A DNA stretch of 64,000 nucleotides, taken from assembly GCA_036172665.1 (NCBI GenBank), contig CM069875.1, positions 18,321,806 through 18,385,805 on the forward strand, written 5' to 3'. Both the position numbers and the translations under genes were made by a program. Numbering within the stretch: the stretch's first letter is position 1; every line of letters begins with the position of its first letter. This document shows, piece after piece, positions 32,287-43,944 of the stretch. The stretch is from Prosopocoilus inquinatus. Lineage: Eukaryota; Arthropoda; Insecta; Coleoptera; Lucanidae. A model generated the notes under the pieces. That model saw only the letters and a program-made list of their open reading frames with translations, made no database searches and was not told where the DNA came from.

Positions 32287-32497
32287 ATATATAAGTACAA
32301 AGTTTTTTTAATCTCGAATCGGACAGAAATATGAAGGGGAAACACCCAACGTTTCGCTATAGATTTATAGCTTCGTCAAAGAAGCTATAAATGTATAGCG
32401 AAACGTTGAGTGTTTTTCCTTCATATTTCTGTCTGATTCGAGATTAAAAAAACTTTGTACTTATAATTTTCATCGGACAAGAACAAACTTCAATTTG
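32287..32497. repeat. Penelope terminal fragments, inverted dimer, inside LTR of element 3
   Basis: Arms 32287-32377 and 32384-32472 are inverted copies. Each contains 'tatagcgaaacgttg' of the hammerhead-like motif; the minus-strand copy also has GACGAAGC. The right side ends 'ttttcatcggacaagaacaa', the PLE tail also seen at 57690-57715. Confidence 0.75.
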
Positions 32498-32535
32498 ACA
32501 CATATGTTTTAAAAAGTATGTAAGATAGTAATTAC

Positions 32536-34717
32536 TAAAGTCCGGATTTATATGTGCTAAAAAAGTGGAAAATAAGTTTTTTTTATGCGATTAAAATGGA
32601 TCAAAATATGGATATTATATGCGATAAAAATTTTATTTTACTTATACATACTTTAGAATAATAAAAACATAAATTGTTTCATATAAGTAATTTTAACACT
32701 TAACACTTAAGTAGTAGGATTACAAAATATAATCAACAGTTGATTTAAATTATTTGGGGTAAAATTTTGTCGTCTGTCTGTCAAAATATTTTTATAAGAG
32801 GAAAACGAACGCTCGACATCGCATGAAGTAATGGGCGCAAATTTCATGGATGCTACATCTTTGGGGTCCATGTCCAAATCCTCTTCACTTTGACCTTTTA
32901 AAACTAAACAGATTTTCCTCATTTTATTGTAGTCAGGATTACGTAATAGAACCTTGTCTAATTTTGCCATTAACTTCTCTCCTATCTCCCCTGGAATTGA
33001 TTTTACACTTTCAATTGCATCATCGACCACTTCAAAAGAATCTAATAGAGCCGTCTGGGATGATTCCAACTTTTTAATGGTGGATATTAAAACCGAAAAA
33101 TGAGTTTTAATGAATGCTAATTGATTCCCGATGTTTGTGTTCGACATGCATTCCTTACAAATTCTTAAAGCCGCTGAATTGGAATCATCCAATTCTAAGA
33201 AAATTTCCTTTAATTGTTTAAAGTTATCTGCGTAAAAATTTGCTGCTTCAAGCCACGTACCCCATCTCGTAATTATTGGTTCTGGTGGTAATGGCAGGTC
33301 AGCAGCTAATTCTTTATAGTGTTGTATACGCAGTGGGGCTTTAAGAAACGCCTTTTTTCCGTTATTGATCAACTTATTTACTGTTGGGTATTCTAGTCGC
33401 ACCAATTCAGCGAGCCTATTCATTGCGTGAGCCATACAAGTGAAGTGCATCAGATTTGGGTAAAACACCTGTAAAGCCTGTCCTGCTTTTATCATGTAGG
33501 CTGCTGCATCAGACACCATTAGTAATATATTTTCCGATTTAACTTGATTAGGTGCATATAAAAGTGTCAAGCTGTCGTTAATATAACGTGCGATCGTTGA
33601 ATGATTTGTTTTTTCCAAAACTGCACTATTTACCAAATAAGATATTGGTGCAACTGTGTTGCTTAATACTCCTGCTAACATATTTGCTACATAACGACCG
33701 CAGGCATCTGTCGTTTCATCAACTACTATATAAATATTGTTGTCGCTAAGCTTCTCTCTTATTTTCTTCATCCGTTGCTGGTAGCATATACTTACATAGT
33801 TTTTCCGCAAAGTCGATTCATTTGGAATATGACGATTGCAATATTTTTCCAAAAAAGTTCGAAAACTTGCTTGTTCAAGTTTATGCCAAGGAATGTTTGA
33901 CTCTGCCATAGCACTGCACAAGTCTAAAAAGAATTCATTTCCTGTGTCACTGCCCTGTGAGTTACTGGCTGTTGAAGAAATAAAAGACTGCTTAAAGTTA
34001 GACACACATCTTTTCTCCGACTCCTTATGGAGGTTTGTAGCCAAATGTTGATCAATCTGGTACTTTTGGTCTGACGACACCTTAAAATATTGTCAAAATG
34101 AAAATGTGATTTTTAAGAGAATTTGTAAGGTATCTACCTGTTTTGAGCATGCGTTGCAAAAAATAACTTTTCCATCTGTAGTTAGATGTTTAAATGCTTT
34201 AATCCATTTTTTCAATAGCTCGGATCGAGAGGATGCTACTTTCGGCATTTTGAAAAGATAAGCACTGAATTTATTTCGTCTTTAAATTAAATAAGAAAAT
34301 AACAACTAATTCGCGTTGATAAATACACTAGTCACTAGTCACACACATTCACGGAGTTCTTATCTCAAACTGAAATGCAAAACATAAGTGCAAAATGCAA
34401 GTGCAAGTCGCTACAGATTCCCAGAAAATCACATTCCGGGAAATCGTAAAATAAAGTGGCCAGACGTTGAGAAGAATAAATTACTTCTTGGAAAAGCTGC
34501 AGACTTGAATATTGACCGTATATGGAATTATAATGTTATTTATATCAATATATGGATAAATAAATAAATATGCGCTAAAAGTCTAAAATATTAAGTTATA
34601 TGCGAAATAAAACTACCATTTTTGGGCTTCTCTAATCGACAAACATATAAATACAAAACGACAAGTTTAGGTATGTTAGCGTAAAAAACTTGTAAAAACT
34701 TATAAATCCGGTCTCTA
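32536..34717 (-). mobile_element. hAT element, 2182 bp, apparently intact
   Basis: TIRs TAAAGTCCGGATTTATA and (inverted) TAGAGACCGGATTTATA, flanked by an exact 8-bp duplication GTAATTAC (32528-32535, 34718-34725). It contains one two-exon transposase gene on the minus strand without stops. It sits in the 3' LTR of element 3 and is therefore younger than that element. Confidence 0.93.
32707..34248 (-). CDS. hAT-family transposase, two exons
   Basis: Exon 1 is 34248-34138 (37 codons, ATG at 34248); a 57-bp GT-AG intron (34137-34081) follows; exon 2 is 34080-32707. Total 494 residues. The BED zinc finger is split by the intron: 'CNAC' at the end of exon 1 and 'HLATNLH' at the start of exon 2. 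The RNase H-like core shows 'IVVDETTD' (first Asp), 'VSDAAAYMIKAG', 'CMAHAMNRLAE' and 'ITRWGTW'. The C-terminus has the hAT dimerisation block 'SCDVERSFSSYKNIL'. It would excise and reinsert the element and any non-autonomous relatives with its TIRs. No break is visible, so it may still be functional. Confidence 0.93.
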
Positions 34718-34828
34718 GTAATTACTTGTCACTTGCGGTAAATAAATTGATGAATTGAATGTAATACTTTCCTTAATATTATAAAAGATTTTCGTGTTTC
34801 AAATAGTTTAATTTCTATCATAAATAAA

Positions 34829-34966
34829 CCCTTGGGTAGGTTTCATACTGAAACAATGGACAAGTGACAGTCGAATTAGTTAGGCAACGCTTATTGCTAA
34901 TAAAAATTGGAGTACATTATATTGAATGCGAACCTTTCAGACCAAAAAAATAACGATATCGCCCTT
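34829..34966. other. Short spacer
   Basis: Nothing recognised. Confidence 0.4.
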
Positions 34967-35094
34967 AAGGCCGATTTCACGATAGGACTTTAAATTTAAA
35001 GTTACTTTAACCTAAAAAAATACATTTGCTTCCATATTCTTAAAGTGACTTTGAATTAAAGCTTCCTTAAAGTCTGATTATGAAAATGGCCGTT
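34967..35094. repeat. Short MITE, copy A (GGCCG ends)
   Basis: About 128 bp with TIRs GGCCGATTTCACGATAGG and its partner ending 'attatgaaaatggccg'. Inner parts are also partly self-complementary ('ttaaatttaaagttactt'). A relative lies at 59199-59486. Confidence 0.7.
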
Positions 35095-36379
35095 AGAAAC
35101 ATCACCTAGTTGATAGTACCCACTAACAGCATTTTCTTTTCTTTAATTTTTGTTTTCATTTGAGTGGCATGAGTTCTACCTGCATTATAATTATCCTGGA
35201 ATAGATTTAAACCTGTGACTCTATTGAATTTGTTAATTGATCCTATGTTGTATACAACTATTCACTTATTTAATACCAACTTTCGGTTTTTTGAAGTTTC
35301 ACAACCGTAATTTAATTCTTTCATCACAAAATTAGATAAATTTATATTTATTGCATCACTTTTCTCTTACCAGTTTTTCTTTATTTTTTTCTTACCAAAA
35401 GTAAAGCACAACGTTGACTAAATGTAAAATTGTTTAAATTTATTCGTTATTAGAATTACCAAACTTATATTTTCATATTTTAAGGTTTATTAAAGCAACG
35501 CGCTTGCAACTCTTAAAATTAGCAACGCTATCACAAAATTGTGCGATAATCATCGATTACGAAGAACATGAATGAGCGCCATTTTGATATGGAAAGTCTC
35601 CAATTTAAAAACAAGTTAATTTCGTCCAATAAAACCTTGATTCTGCCAATTAGAAGCCGTTATCGTGCCGACAGGGTCAAGTTTATGCGCCTCTGTTATA
35701 AACAAGAGTGTATATCTTTAAAAACGACTGGCCAGCACACTGTAAGATGATTATAGTTATCCGACCCGCCACAATTAATAAACGAACTTCTTACTAATGA
35801 TAATTTTGTGTAAATATTTTTCGAAATTTTAATCTAATTGAAATAAATACATTTTTGAGGGTTTGACATTTGAAGCACATTTAAATAGGAATTCTCTAAA
35901 CAGAAAGTCTCATCATAGAGATTATAATTTAATGTCTATTTCCTGTATTTAAAAATAATGAGTAATATCAGTAATCAACTTCTTTACTGTCTACCGCCTT
36001 CAGGCGTAACTGAGAAATTAACTGAACTTACATGTATATTATTATTATTTTGTAATTACTACACTTATTATTATTTGCACATTAATATCTGCCTTTTCGA
36101 CGAAACTGTGCAATTTCTTCATGAAATAAAATTAATAAAACTAGAGAGAATTTATTCTTTCTGTAATGCAATGCAAAAGATCGTTGGGTACTTTACATTA
36201 TGCATTATGCAATATGCATATGATACTATTGTATTGCTAATTCTTTACCAAGCAGTTTTAACTTACATTGCTCTTCCTCAGTCATTAATGTCCAAAAGTC
36301 CAAATGTTCTTATATATTTCCTTTCAAACTTTCTGAATAATTTTCTGTCTGCCGCTATTCTTCTGGGGTACCAAGCTAC
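35095..36379. other. Unassigned
   Basis: No supported gene. 35560-35760 is less A+T-rich and open on the plus strand for 60 codons but unrecognised. Confidence 0.35.
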
Positions 36380-36640
36380 AACGTATTCGTAGTTTCCTGA
36401 GAAAATACAATGACTGGCAGAAAGTTGTCAACATGTGGGAAAATATGTTATGTCTGGAGATCTTGCAGGCCATGGATTATTGGAATATCTTCCTATCCAA
36501 CGGTTTGGAAAGTTGTTATTCAGCCACGTTCGTATTTTCACTGTCGAATGAACAGGTGCACCATCATCCTGTTGGAAATGTATACTGTTCAATGTTTGCA
36601 ATGGAAGATCGTCCAAATAATCATTCGGAATTCAATGTTT
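36380..36640 (-). pseudogene. Mariner-type transposase fragment
   Basis: Minus-strand frame with 'HFQQDDGAPVHSTVKIRTWL', 'NNNFPNRWIGR' and 'PWPARSPDIT', the end of the DDE_3-type catalytic domain: the D-G-A-P-x-H block and the W-P-x-R-S-P-D block. One residue is inserted in the first motif (DDGAP). The frame stops at once after SPDIT; N-terminal half and TIRs not found. Confidence 0.8.
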
Positions 36641-37927
36641 GTCTAAAAAAGACGGGACCACTAATACTGTCATTTAAAATTCCACATCAATACCAATGAG
36701 TTCTCAAATATGAAATCATGGATGTCTACGATGAGAAAGAGAATTTCACATATTTCTCAACTTTTCATACAGTTGAGATTGCGATTTTATATTTGAGATC
36801 TCATAATTATTCTGAATAACTTTTTCAAATAAAATTTGCGCGTGTATTTTACTCTTAAGTCGATTTCAAATATTTTGATTTCCTCGGTATATGATAAGAG
36901 TTTTTCAATCTGTGATACGTGCATCTTGAGTTTGGGGAGATTCATAAAAAATATTTTTTTCTGAAAAATCAATAATAAATTTTTTTTCGATATGTTGCCA
37001 ACTTTCTGCCGATCACTGTATGTAGAAAGTTTATTTGTGGGTCATTTTTCAAATTTGAATGTATTCGAAAAGAAAGCATTTTTTGTTCACTAAGTTCTCC
37101 TGCTCCGTCGTAAAACATGTGAGTGAAGCCTATTTTGAATGATTTGAGATAATTCCCTCTGCTTCTCAGAACATTTCATTTATTTTTATGAATCTAGACC
37201 ATTATTCCGAATCCGAAATTAGAAGAAAATTAGAAATTCAGAAAAACATTAGCTAAATCCGGCGACAGCAGCTACACAGTAATAATTCGTCGTACACACA
37301 GACACTTTCGGACGCTCTAGGCTCGTGAATACTTAGACTTGGCTCGTGTGCTTAAGGAGAAAAACCTTCGCTCCAAGTACGCGGGTTAAAACTTGCATCT
37401 GGGCTCGCTAATCTAAACTGCTGTTTCAAAAGTACATTAATTTGCAAATTACTACTAAAATTAAATAACAAATGAAACAGGGTCGATAGGTTATTGGACT
37501 ATTCATCGGCCACAAAACACTTTATTGAAATTTTTATTCGAATCTGCCACTTAGTATTTTAATTTGGCTTACTAATTTATGGGCAACAGCGTGCCCGGCT
37601 CTATGGCGGATTTGATACGCGCGCCAAGGATGTCACAAGCCAAAAGCATCCGAAAGTATCTTCTGTGTAGCATTGCTCACTTCATTGGTCTGTTTCGATA
37701 CACATCATTTCGTAAACGTGAAAATGGAAAAAAAAATTAAGTCTATTTCAAATGACCAGTCTAATTCTTCTTTGGTCCTTAAAGATATTTTTTATATCTT
37801 TTTCATAAACTGGGCAAATAACGATATTTCTTTAAGATCTTAAGATTTTACTCTAGCATTGTTACATTTCTATTTAAATCATTAAGCTGGGAAACTAAAT
37901 AACAAATCATTTGAGGAGCTTATTTTT
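36641..37927. other. Unassigned, with one GC-richer ORF
   Basis: Mostly A+T-rich without features. 37579-37740 (listed separately) is the only coding-like piece. 37280-37400 has several 'ggctcgtg' words without a clear structure. Confidence 0.35.
37579..37740 (+). CDS. Small ORF, 53 residues, unknown
   Basis: ATG at 37579 to TAA at 37738; begins 'MGNSVPGSMADLIRAPRMSQ' and is basic at the end. GC-rich first half in A+T-rich surroundings. No family recognised and no promoter or neighbour that supports expression; may be chance. Confidence 0.15.
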   Translation: MGNSVPGSMADLIRAPRMSQAKSIRKYLLCSIAHFIGLFRYTSFRKRENGKKN

Positions 37928-38195
37928 AAAACGCAACAAACGTTTTGCCCGAAAACATTTTGCCCGAAAGCGTTTTGCCTGAAAACATTATGCTTTATCA
38001 ATGTGTGACTAACAGAAATGTTTTGCATTTCAGCAAAACGTTTTGCTTTAAAGCGTTTTTGCTTCATGAATGTGTGGGCAGCCTTAGTCACACACTGATG
38101 AAACAAAATGTTTTCAGGCAAAGCGCTTTCGGGCAAAATGTTTTCGGGCAAAACATTTTCACGCAAAACGTTTTGCTGCATTATAAAGAAGCTTA
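37928..38195. repeat. Fold-back repeat with AAACATTTTGCCCG units
   Basis: Left arm: three or four copies of a 15-16 bp unit ('cgaaaacattttgcc'); the right arm has the same units inverted. Both strands stay open and code repeats such as 'LPENILPES', a by-product of the unit length. Probably a non-autonomous transposon; ends not defined. Confidence 0.6.
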
Positions 38196-38562
38196 AGAAT
38201 TGGGTCCACTTAGTACCGACGCTTTTCACGCCGAATGTACTGTTCACTCCTTCCACCTTTGCGTGGCTGCGATGCTTCTAAGGCCGCTCGCAAACACAAC
38301 CACTTGTCGTCGCCACCAGTGGTCACCACACGCTGCGGACCCTAGTTTATATGCAGTTTTAATGGATTAAGCGCAAACACAGCGTTCGGAGTAGCTCATT
38401 CGAGCTACACGCTACGGCAGTCGCAGCATCTCGCTGCATGCCGTTGAGGCCAGCCACTTATTGTACAGCGCACACTGGACCACATTCTGTAGCCACAATT
38501 CCAGCAGTATACGGCGCATGTGTTGTTAGGTTCAATTTTATTCGTAATTGTAATCGTATAGA

Positions 38563-41500
38563 ATGGCTGCCAGTAACGTTTATAATAATATCGACGTAGA
38601 CGTATTTATCACTGAAATTGAAAATCGTCCGGCTATTTGGGATATGCGATCGGACCTATATTCTAACAGATTAGAAAAAACCAAAGCGTGGGAGGAAGTT
38701 TGTTTGAAGTTCATTCCAGACTTTGAAAAAAAGACCACAAAAGAAAAAAATAGCGAAGGTATGTACTTAATTTATATTTATGGTACTTCGGTTTTACAAA
38801 TGCATCGGATGGTTTCCAAAAGGTTTTGTCACACCTTTGTGTTTGGAATGTTAAATATGTCTTAACAAAAAAATTTATGAAACAACATTTTTGTAAACTA
38901 CAGCTTTAATGCAAAGAAATGGTAAGCAACATAACGATTAGTATGAATAATTGTTAATTTAATAGATTTAAACAACTGTAAAAACTAATTGAGATACTTT
39001 TGTTTTATGTACAGCTGTGGCCTTTGAAAACTGGTACACTTTGACAAATACAATGTTTAGGGGATATAAACTGGTCCTATATCCGAAGTTTCTAAACGTC
39101 ACTCAAATCGCTTAAATCCTGCTACGGGTTTGTCAAATTTGATACTGACATCAAAATGATAGATGAAGATTTTGATTTACAAATTACGAATATTTAACAG
39201 TGATGTCAATTCTCAGTGTACCAGTTTTCAAGCGCCGCAACTGTATACCGGGTGTCCCGCGCCATGTGTTCACCCTTGTAGAATCATTATTTTTTCATCG
39301 ATTTACAAAAAGTTTGGAAACAATACATTAAGTAAGAATTGGAATTTTCTGACATATCATTAGCCGTCGTAGGACTTCCGGTTTCGCCGGAAGTGACATC
39401 AACTTTCTTATTTCAAAAGGAACACTCTACATATTTTTACATATTTGGAATCTACGGATCATTACGAGTCCGAATACATATCACTTGGTAATTTTGGTTT
39501 ACACGACAACGAAAAAAAAAACTTTTTTGTTTTTCAATGTAGAAGGCTGTAAATTGTATATTTTCGATCTGATGCGATCAAGTAATTAAAATAAATAACT
39601 TTTTTTATTGTAATTTGATTTTTAACATTTTTATAGCATTTGAAATTTTCATTAGGTCGTAACTCATTTGTTTAAATAGAACCTCATCTGTTTCTTAGCG
39701 TAGTTCAACAGAACATATTTTTCTGAGTACGCTGATACCAAACACGCCAAAAAAAATATAACGTGTTTGGTATCAGCGTATACTCAGAAAAATATGTCAA
39801 AAAAAATATGACGTGTTTGGTATTAGCAGTACTCAGAAAAATATGTTCTCTTGAACTAAGTTAAGAAACACATGAGGTTTTACTTAATTTATTGTTTCCA
39901 AATTTCATGTAAAAAAACAAAGATTCTGGAAGGGTAAACAAATGCCGCGGGACACCCGATATACATATACTGTATATAGCCAGAATTGATAAACATTATA
40001 TACATCAGCTTGTATTATAAAACACTAAAAACAAAACACTAATCAGATTCGGTTTTCTTGCCAAGGTATAGCTCCTTCTTCGCTTAAAAAGAAATCCTTT
40101 AATTTATCTCGAGTTGTGATTGATCGCATCGTTGGCATGTGAACGTTTTCTATGTTTTCAAGTCCTCTTACATCTAATGTATCATGAAAATTATAACCAT
40201 CTCTGTTACGAACAAAATTGTGCAAAATACAACAAGTCTTTACTATGTCTTCTGCAAAATTTATAGACACGTTCAAGGGGCGATGTAATATCCTCCATTT
40301 GTTTGTTAATATTCCAAATGCACACTCAATACAGCGTCTGGCGCGAGACAGTCTGTAGTTAAATATCCTTTTTCCAAAATCCAAAAATTTTCCAGAATAT
40401 GGTCGTAATATATGTTCAGAAAGACCAAACGCTTCATCACCAACAAATGAATAGTTTAAAGGTCCACAGGTTCTGGAGACTGGTTTTGGTAGAGGTATAT
40501 TAAGTGATTGTTCTTGTATTTTTTTAAATAGCACACTTTCTTTGTATACTGTTGAATCTGAAGCTTTACCATATGATCCAATATCCAAAAATGTAAACAT
40601 ATAGTTTACGTCACAAACAGCAAGCAGTATCATAGAAAAGAAATTTTTGTAATTATAATATAGCGATCCACTATCTAGAGGCTGAATAATTCTAATATGC
40701 TTGCCGTCTATCGCTCCCAAACAATTTGGAAAGTTAGCATATTCGTTGAATCCACCAGCTATATTTGTCCACGTTTCTTCTGTTGGTTCTGGTATGCAGA
40801 CGTCTTTCAAATAGTTCCAAATCATTTGACATGTTTCTTTTACAATCATTCTTGCAGTAGATGAGCCACAGCGATAAACGAATTCAAAGTCACCAAACGA
40901 ACATCCAGTTGAAAGATACCTAACAAAAAAACAATTATTTAACTGTTATAGGTACTTTAAGTACTTAAACATACTTTTTGTTTTAGCTGTCAAAATACAA
41001 CGCAAATGGAAGAGTCTCAGAGACAGTTATAACAGAGAAAGGAGCCGACAAAAAAAAGTTGAGTGGTACAGGTGCATCAGGTCGAAAGGAATACGTTTAC
41101 TTCCAGCAACTTTCCTTTTTGTCTGTTTTGGCAGAATCGAAACCCGATTCTCAGGATGCCGAACGAGATCAGGATCAAGAGCCATATCCGGCTGCACATA
41201 TTAGTACCCGAAAAAAAATGAAAACCATGTCAAATATTGAAAAGACAGAGCTAGAATTGTTAAATAATCTTAACAAAAAAATGACCAATACAGATGAAAA
41301 CGATCCCGACCGCAGTTTTTTAATGTCCCTGCTACCAGACTTTAAAAAAATCCACGATGATTTAAAACTGGATCTGAAGACAGAGCTGTTAGTTCTTGTA
41401 AAAAAGTACAAAAATTTCTATCAACCACCACAACTTCGTTTTCAACCTCAGTATGGGTATAGTCAACAAGCTATGGTAACTGAAGTTTCTCCACGTCTAA

Positions 41501-41673
41501 CAGTTATTCCTGCTCCAGGGCCTTTATTACACGAGACAGAGTCCCCTATACCAGGCCCTTCGCAAGTTTACAACCGTTCTATTTTTGTTCCAGCGTCAAC
41601 TCCGTCGCCTGATGCATCTGAGGCACTTTCTGATAGTTCCATAATGGAAGACATGTTTTATGAAAATCTATAA
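38563..41673 (+). CDS. Harbinger accessory protein with MADF and BESS domains (two exons, one frame break)
   Basis: Exon 1 (38563-38758) codes the start of a MADF (Myb/SANT-like) domain: 'VFITEIENRPAIWDMRSD', 'EKTKAWEEVCLKF'. It ends at a GT donor (38759). Exon 2 starts after AG at 40986 and continues in the correct phase with 'KWKSLRDSYNRERS', completing MADF. At an A8 run (41050-41057) the phase is lost; the next frame reads 'KEYVYFQQLSFL' and then, near 41310-41410, a BESS-type helix ('DRSFLMSLLPDFKKIHDDL'), ending at 41673. In this class the MADF protein helps nuclear import and DNA binding of the transposase. The A-tract break may be mutation or assembly error. Confidence 0.88.
39012..39243. 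repeat. Short MITE in the MADF intron
   Basis: Inverted ends CAGCTGTGGCCTTTGAAAAC and CAGTTGCGGCGCTTGAAAAC (reverse strand). 232 bp, non-coding. Target duplication not clear because another insertion follows directly. Confidence 0.6.
39248..39959. mobile_element. TA-flanked fold-back element, copy 1 (712 bp)
   Basis: Ends CCGGGTGTCCCGCG and (inverted) TCGGGTGTCCCGCG with TA on both sides. Nearly the whole length is self-complementary; the centre contains extra inverted pieces ('acgtgtttggtatcagcgta'). Copy 2 is at 41723-42471. Confidence 0.85.
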
Positions 41674-43048
41674 TTTGTTTAAATAAAGATTTGAAACAGT
41701 CCTGATTTTGTTTCCTAATATACCGGGTGTCCCGCGCCATTTGCTCACCCTTCTAGAATCTTTATTTTTTAATCGATTTGGAAACAATAAATTAATTTCT
41801 GACATATTTCTGGCCGTCGTAGGACTTCCGGTTTCTCCGGAAGTGAGATCAACTTTCTTATTTTAATTGGAATACCCTATATATTTTTACTTATTTGGAA
41901 TCTACGGATCATTACGAGTCCGAATACATATCACTTGGTAATTTTGGTTTCTATGACAAGGAGAAAAAAAACTTTTGTTTTTCAATCTATAAGGCTATAA
42001 ATCGTATATTTTCGATCGAATGCGATCAAGTAATTAAAATAAATCACTTTTTAATTGTAATTTGATTTCAAATTGGTATTTCAAATGCCATAAAAATATT
42101 AAAAATCAAAATACAATCAAAGAAGTGTTATTTTAATTACTTGATCGCATTAAACCGAAAATATACGATTTATAGCCTTCTAGATTGAAAAACTATAAGT
42201 TTTTTTTTCATGGTCATGGAAACCAAAATTACCAAGTGATATGCATTCGGACTCGTAACGATCCGTAGGTTTCAAATATGTAAAAATATATAGGGCGTTT
42301 CATTTAAAATAAGAGATTTAATATCATTTCCGGCGAAACCGAAAGTCTTATGACGTCTAAAAGTATGTCAGAAAATTCCAATTCATGCTTAATTTATTGT
42401 TATCAAATTTCATGTAAATCGATTAAAAAATAAAGATTCTAGGAGGGTGAGCACATGGCGCGGGACACCGGTATATACCGTTCACTATTTTACATTATGT
42501 ATTTTGTTTTGATATTATACTTCAATAATCTTTTTCTTTTAGTTTTCCTCTTTTGTCAATTATGTTTCTCAATTTGTCAAATAGCTTTCCTACTTGACAT
42601 ACGACTTTACATTTCCGAAAGTGGAAAATGGCTTGACAAATTAGGAAACATAATTGGCACAAGAGGAAACCTAAAAGAAAAACTGTAGTAATGGTAACGT
42701 AAAGCAAATCTACAACCTAAAAGTCTGATTAACTCAATCTTACCTCAATGTAATAGCCAATCTTTCTGCAGGAGTAACACTTTTTCGCATTCGCGTGTCT
42801 TGATGTTTCAAATGATCTTGCAGCAAAAATAATAGTTCATTAAATGTCGCTAAGCTCATTCGAAAGTACTTGAAGAACTTGTCTTCGTGCAGCTTCAAAT
42901 CATCAAAAAGAGTGAAAAAATGTCCAGTTCTCTCGCGAGAACTAAGTATTGGATGTACCCAATAACGGCGATATCTTTTTATTAATCTACGCCGTCTGCG
43001 TCTCCTTAATATCAGTAAAGTGGTGAGTGCTTCCATACTGGAGTTCAT
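40043..43048 (-). CDS. PIF/Harbinger transposase (two exons, apparently intact)
   Basis: Exon 1 is 43048-42744 (ATG at 43048), the donor is GT at 42743, the acceptor AG ends at 40920, and exon 2 is 40919-40043; 393 residues. Exon 1 has an Arg-rich start and the usual N-terminal region ending 'RLAITLR', continued across the junction by 'YLSTG'. Exon 2 has the DDE_Tnp_4/HARBI1 core: 'GAIDGKHI' (Asp 1), 'DIGSYGKASDSTVY' (Asp 2), 'GDEAFGLS', and 'RRCIECAFGILTNKW' (Glu). No stops or shifts. The intron is about 1.8 kb and contains exon 2 of the MADF gene on the other strand and a fold-back element. Confidence 0.93.
41723..42471. mobile_element. TA-flanked fold-back element, copy 2 (749 bp)
   Basis: Same family as 39248-39959; ends CCGGGTGTCCCGCG and (inverted) CCGGTGTCCCGCG, with TA at 41721-41722 and 42472-42473. 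Inserted just after the stop codon of the MADF gene and inside the transposase intron. Arms of about 340 bp are inverted copies. Confidence 0.85.
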
Positions 43049-43199
43049 TTTATACAATAATGATTAGAAAACTTTCGAAAAGTGGCGAACACCTGGCTGT
43101 AGTATCGAGCCACCAGTGGCAACCACTGATCGTCGTGTATAACCACGTGTGGTCGCCACGAGTAGCGACTGCAAGTGGTTGTGTTTGCGAGCGGCCTAA

Positions 43200-43944
43200 T
43201 TGTCATTGATATGCGAGTTAGTTCAGATTTTTTCTTCATCGACTAAACGATTTAAATGTGTTTAATCGTCAAAACGTTCGCACATCCTAGAGAGATAATA
43301 GAAGAAAGTTTCTCTTTGAACATATAAAAATGCATGTAATAGTCAGCAACATGAGATAACTCCCTTCCAAATACGACGGGCGGAGCTAGTACAGTCCGAG
43401 TATTAAATTTTCATACTGAGCGCGGAACAAGTGGCCCGATTTATTTTCCTTGATTATAAAGCAATACGACGTGACATCGAAGAGATAAAAAATGTTACGT
43501 ATGAATCATTTACCTCTTTTTGCTGATTAAACTAAATCGTACAGATAAATCTTACAATTTTTAGAAAAATGTGATACGTTTGCTCGCTGCCATAATTAAT
43601 TTCTTTTTCTATTAAACTCGCTATTATAATTAGTTGTTACAATAATGACTTCGAACGATGAGTCTGCCAGTTTTTGCAAATGTGTGGAAAAGAGGAGATG
43701 AGTAATAAAAGAAAACGCTATTGAAGAATGAAATGAAGAAAGGGTTAAAAAAATACTCTGAAAACCTATGGAACCTGTACTACGCTTTGTCCGTTGCATT
43801 TTTTTCTCTTCTTTTCTCTTGTTTCATCGAAAGAAGATACGCGCATCTCTTTCCGCTAAAGAAAAGCGGAATAGTTTAGGAGGAAAAACGCCTACTTCAG
43901 CAGAATTTTTTTTGTTGCGTAATATTTAATTGAAATTAACCTCC
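43200..43944. other. Unassigned
   Basis: No gene or repeat recognised. Confidence 0.4.

Larger units (their letters stand above)
29898..34828 (+). mobile_element. Ty3/Gypsy element 3, heavily decayed and nested
   Basis: A partial 5' LTR (about 29898-30049), a PBS (30052-30064), a gag remnant, an RT fragment, an integrase tail, and a 3' LTR that starts TGTTGCGTAT at 32271 after a purine-rich AGGGGAAGGAA. The 3' LTR is split by a Penelope fragment (32287-32497) and a hAT element (32536-34717) and resumes at 34726-34828, where it matches the 5' LTR. Most of pol is deleted. Confidence 0.85.
38282..43196. mobile_element. PIF/Harbinger element, 4915 bp
   Basis: Perfect 25-bp TIRs beginning GGCCGCTCGCAAACACAACC at both ends, flanked by TAA (38279-38281, 43197-43199), the 3-bp duplication usual for Harbinger. 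It carries the two standard genes: a MADF/BESS protein (plus) and a DDE transposase (minus). Their exons interlock, and each long intron holds a TA-flanked fold-back insertion (39248-39959 and 41723-42471). Confidence 0.95.
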
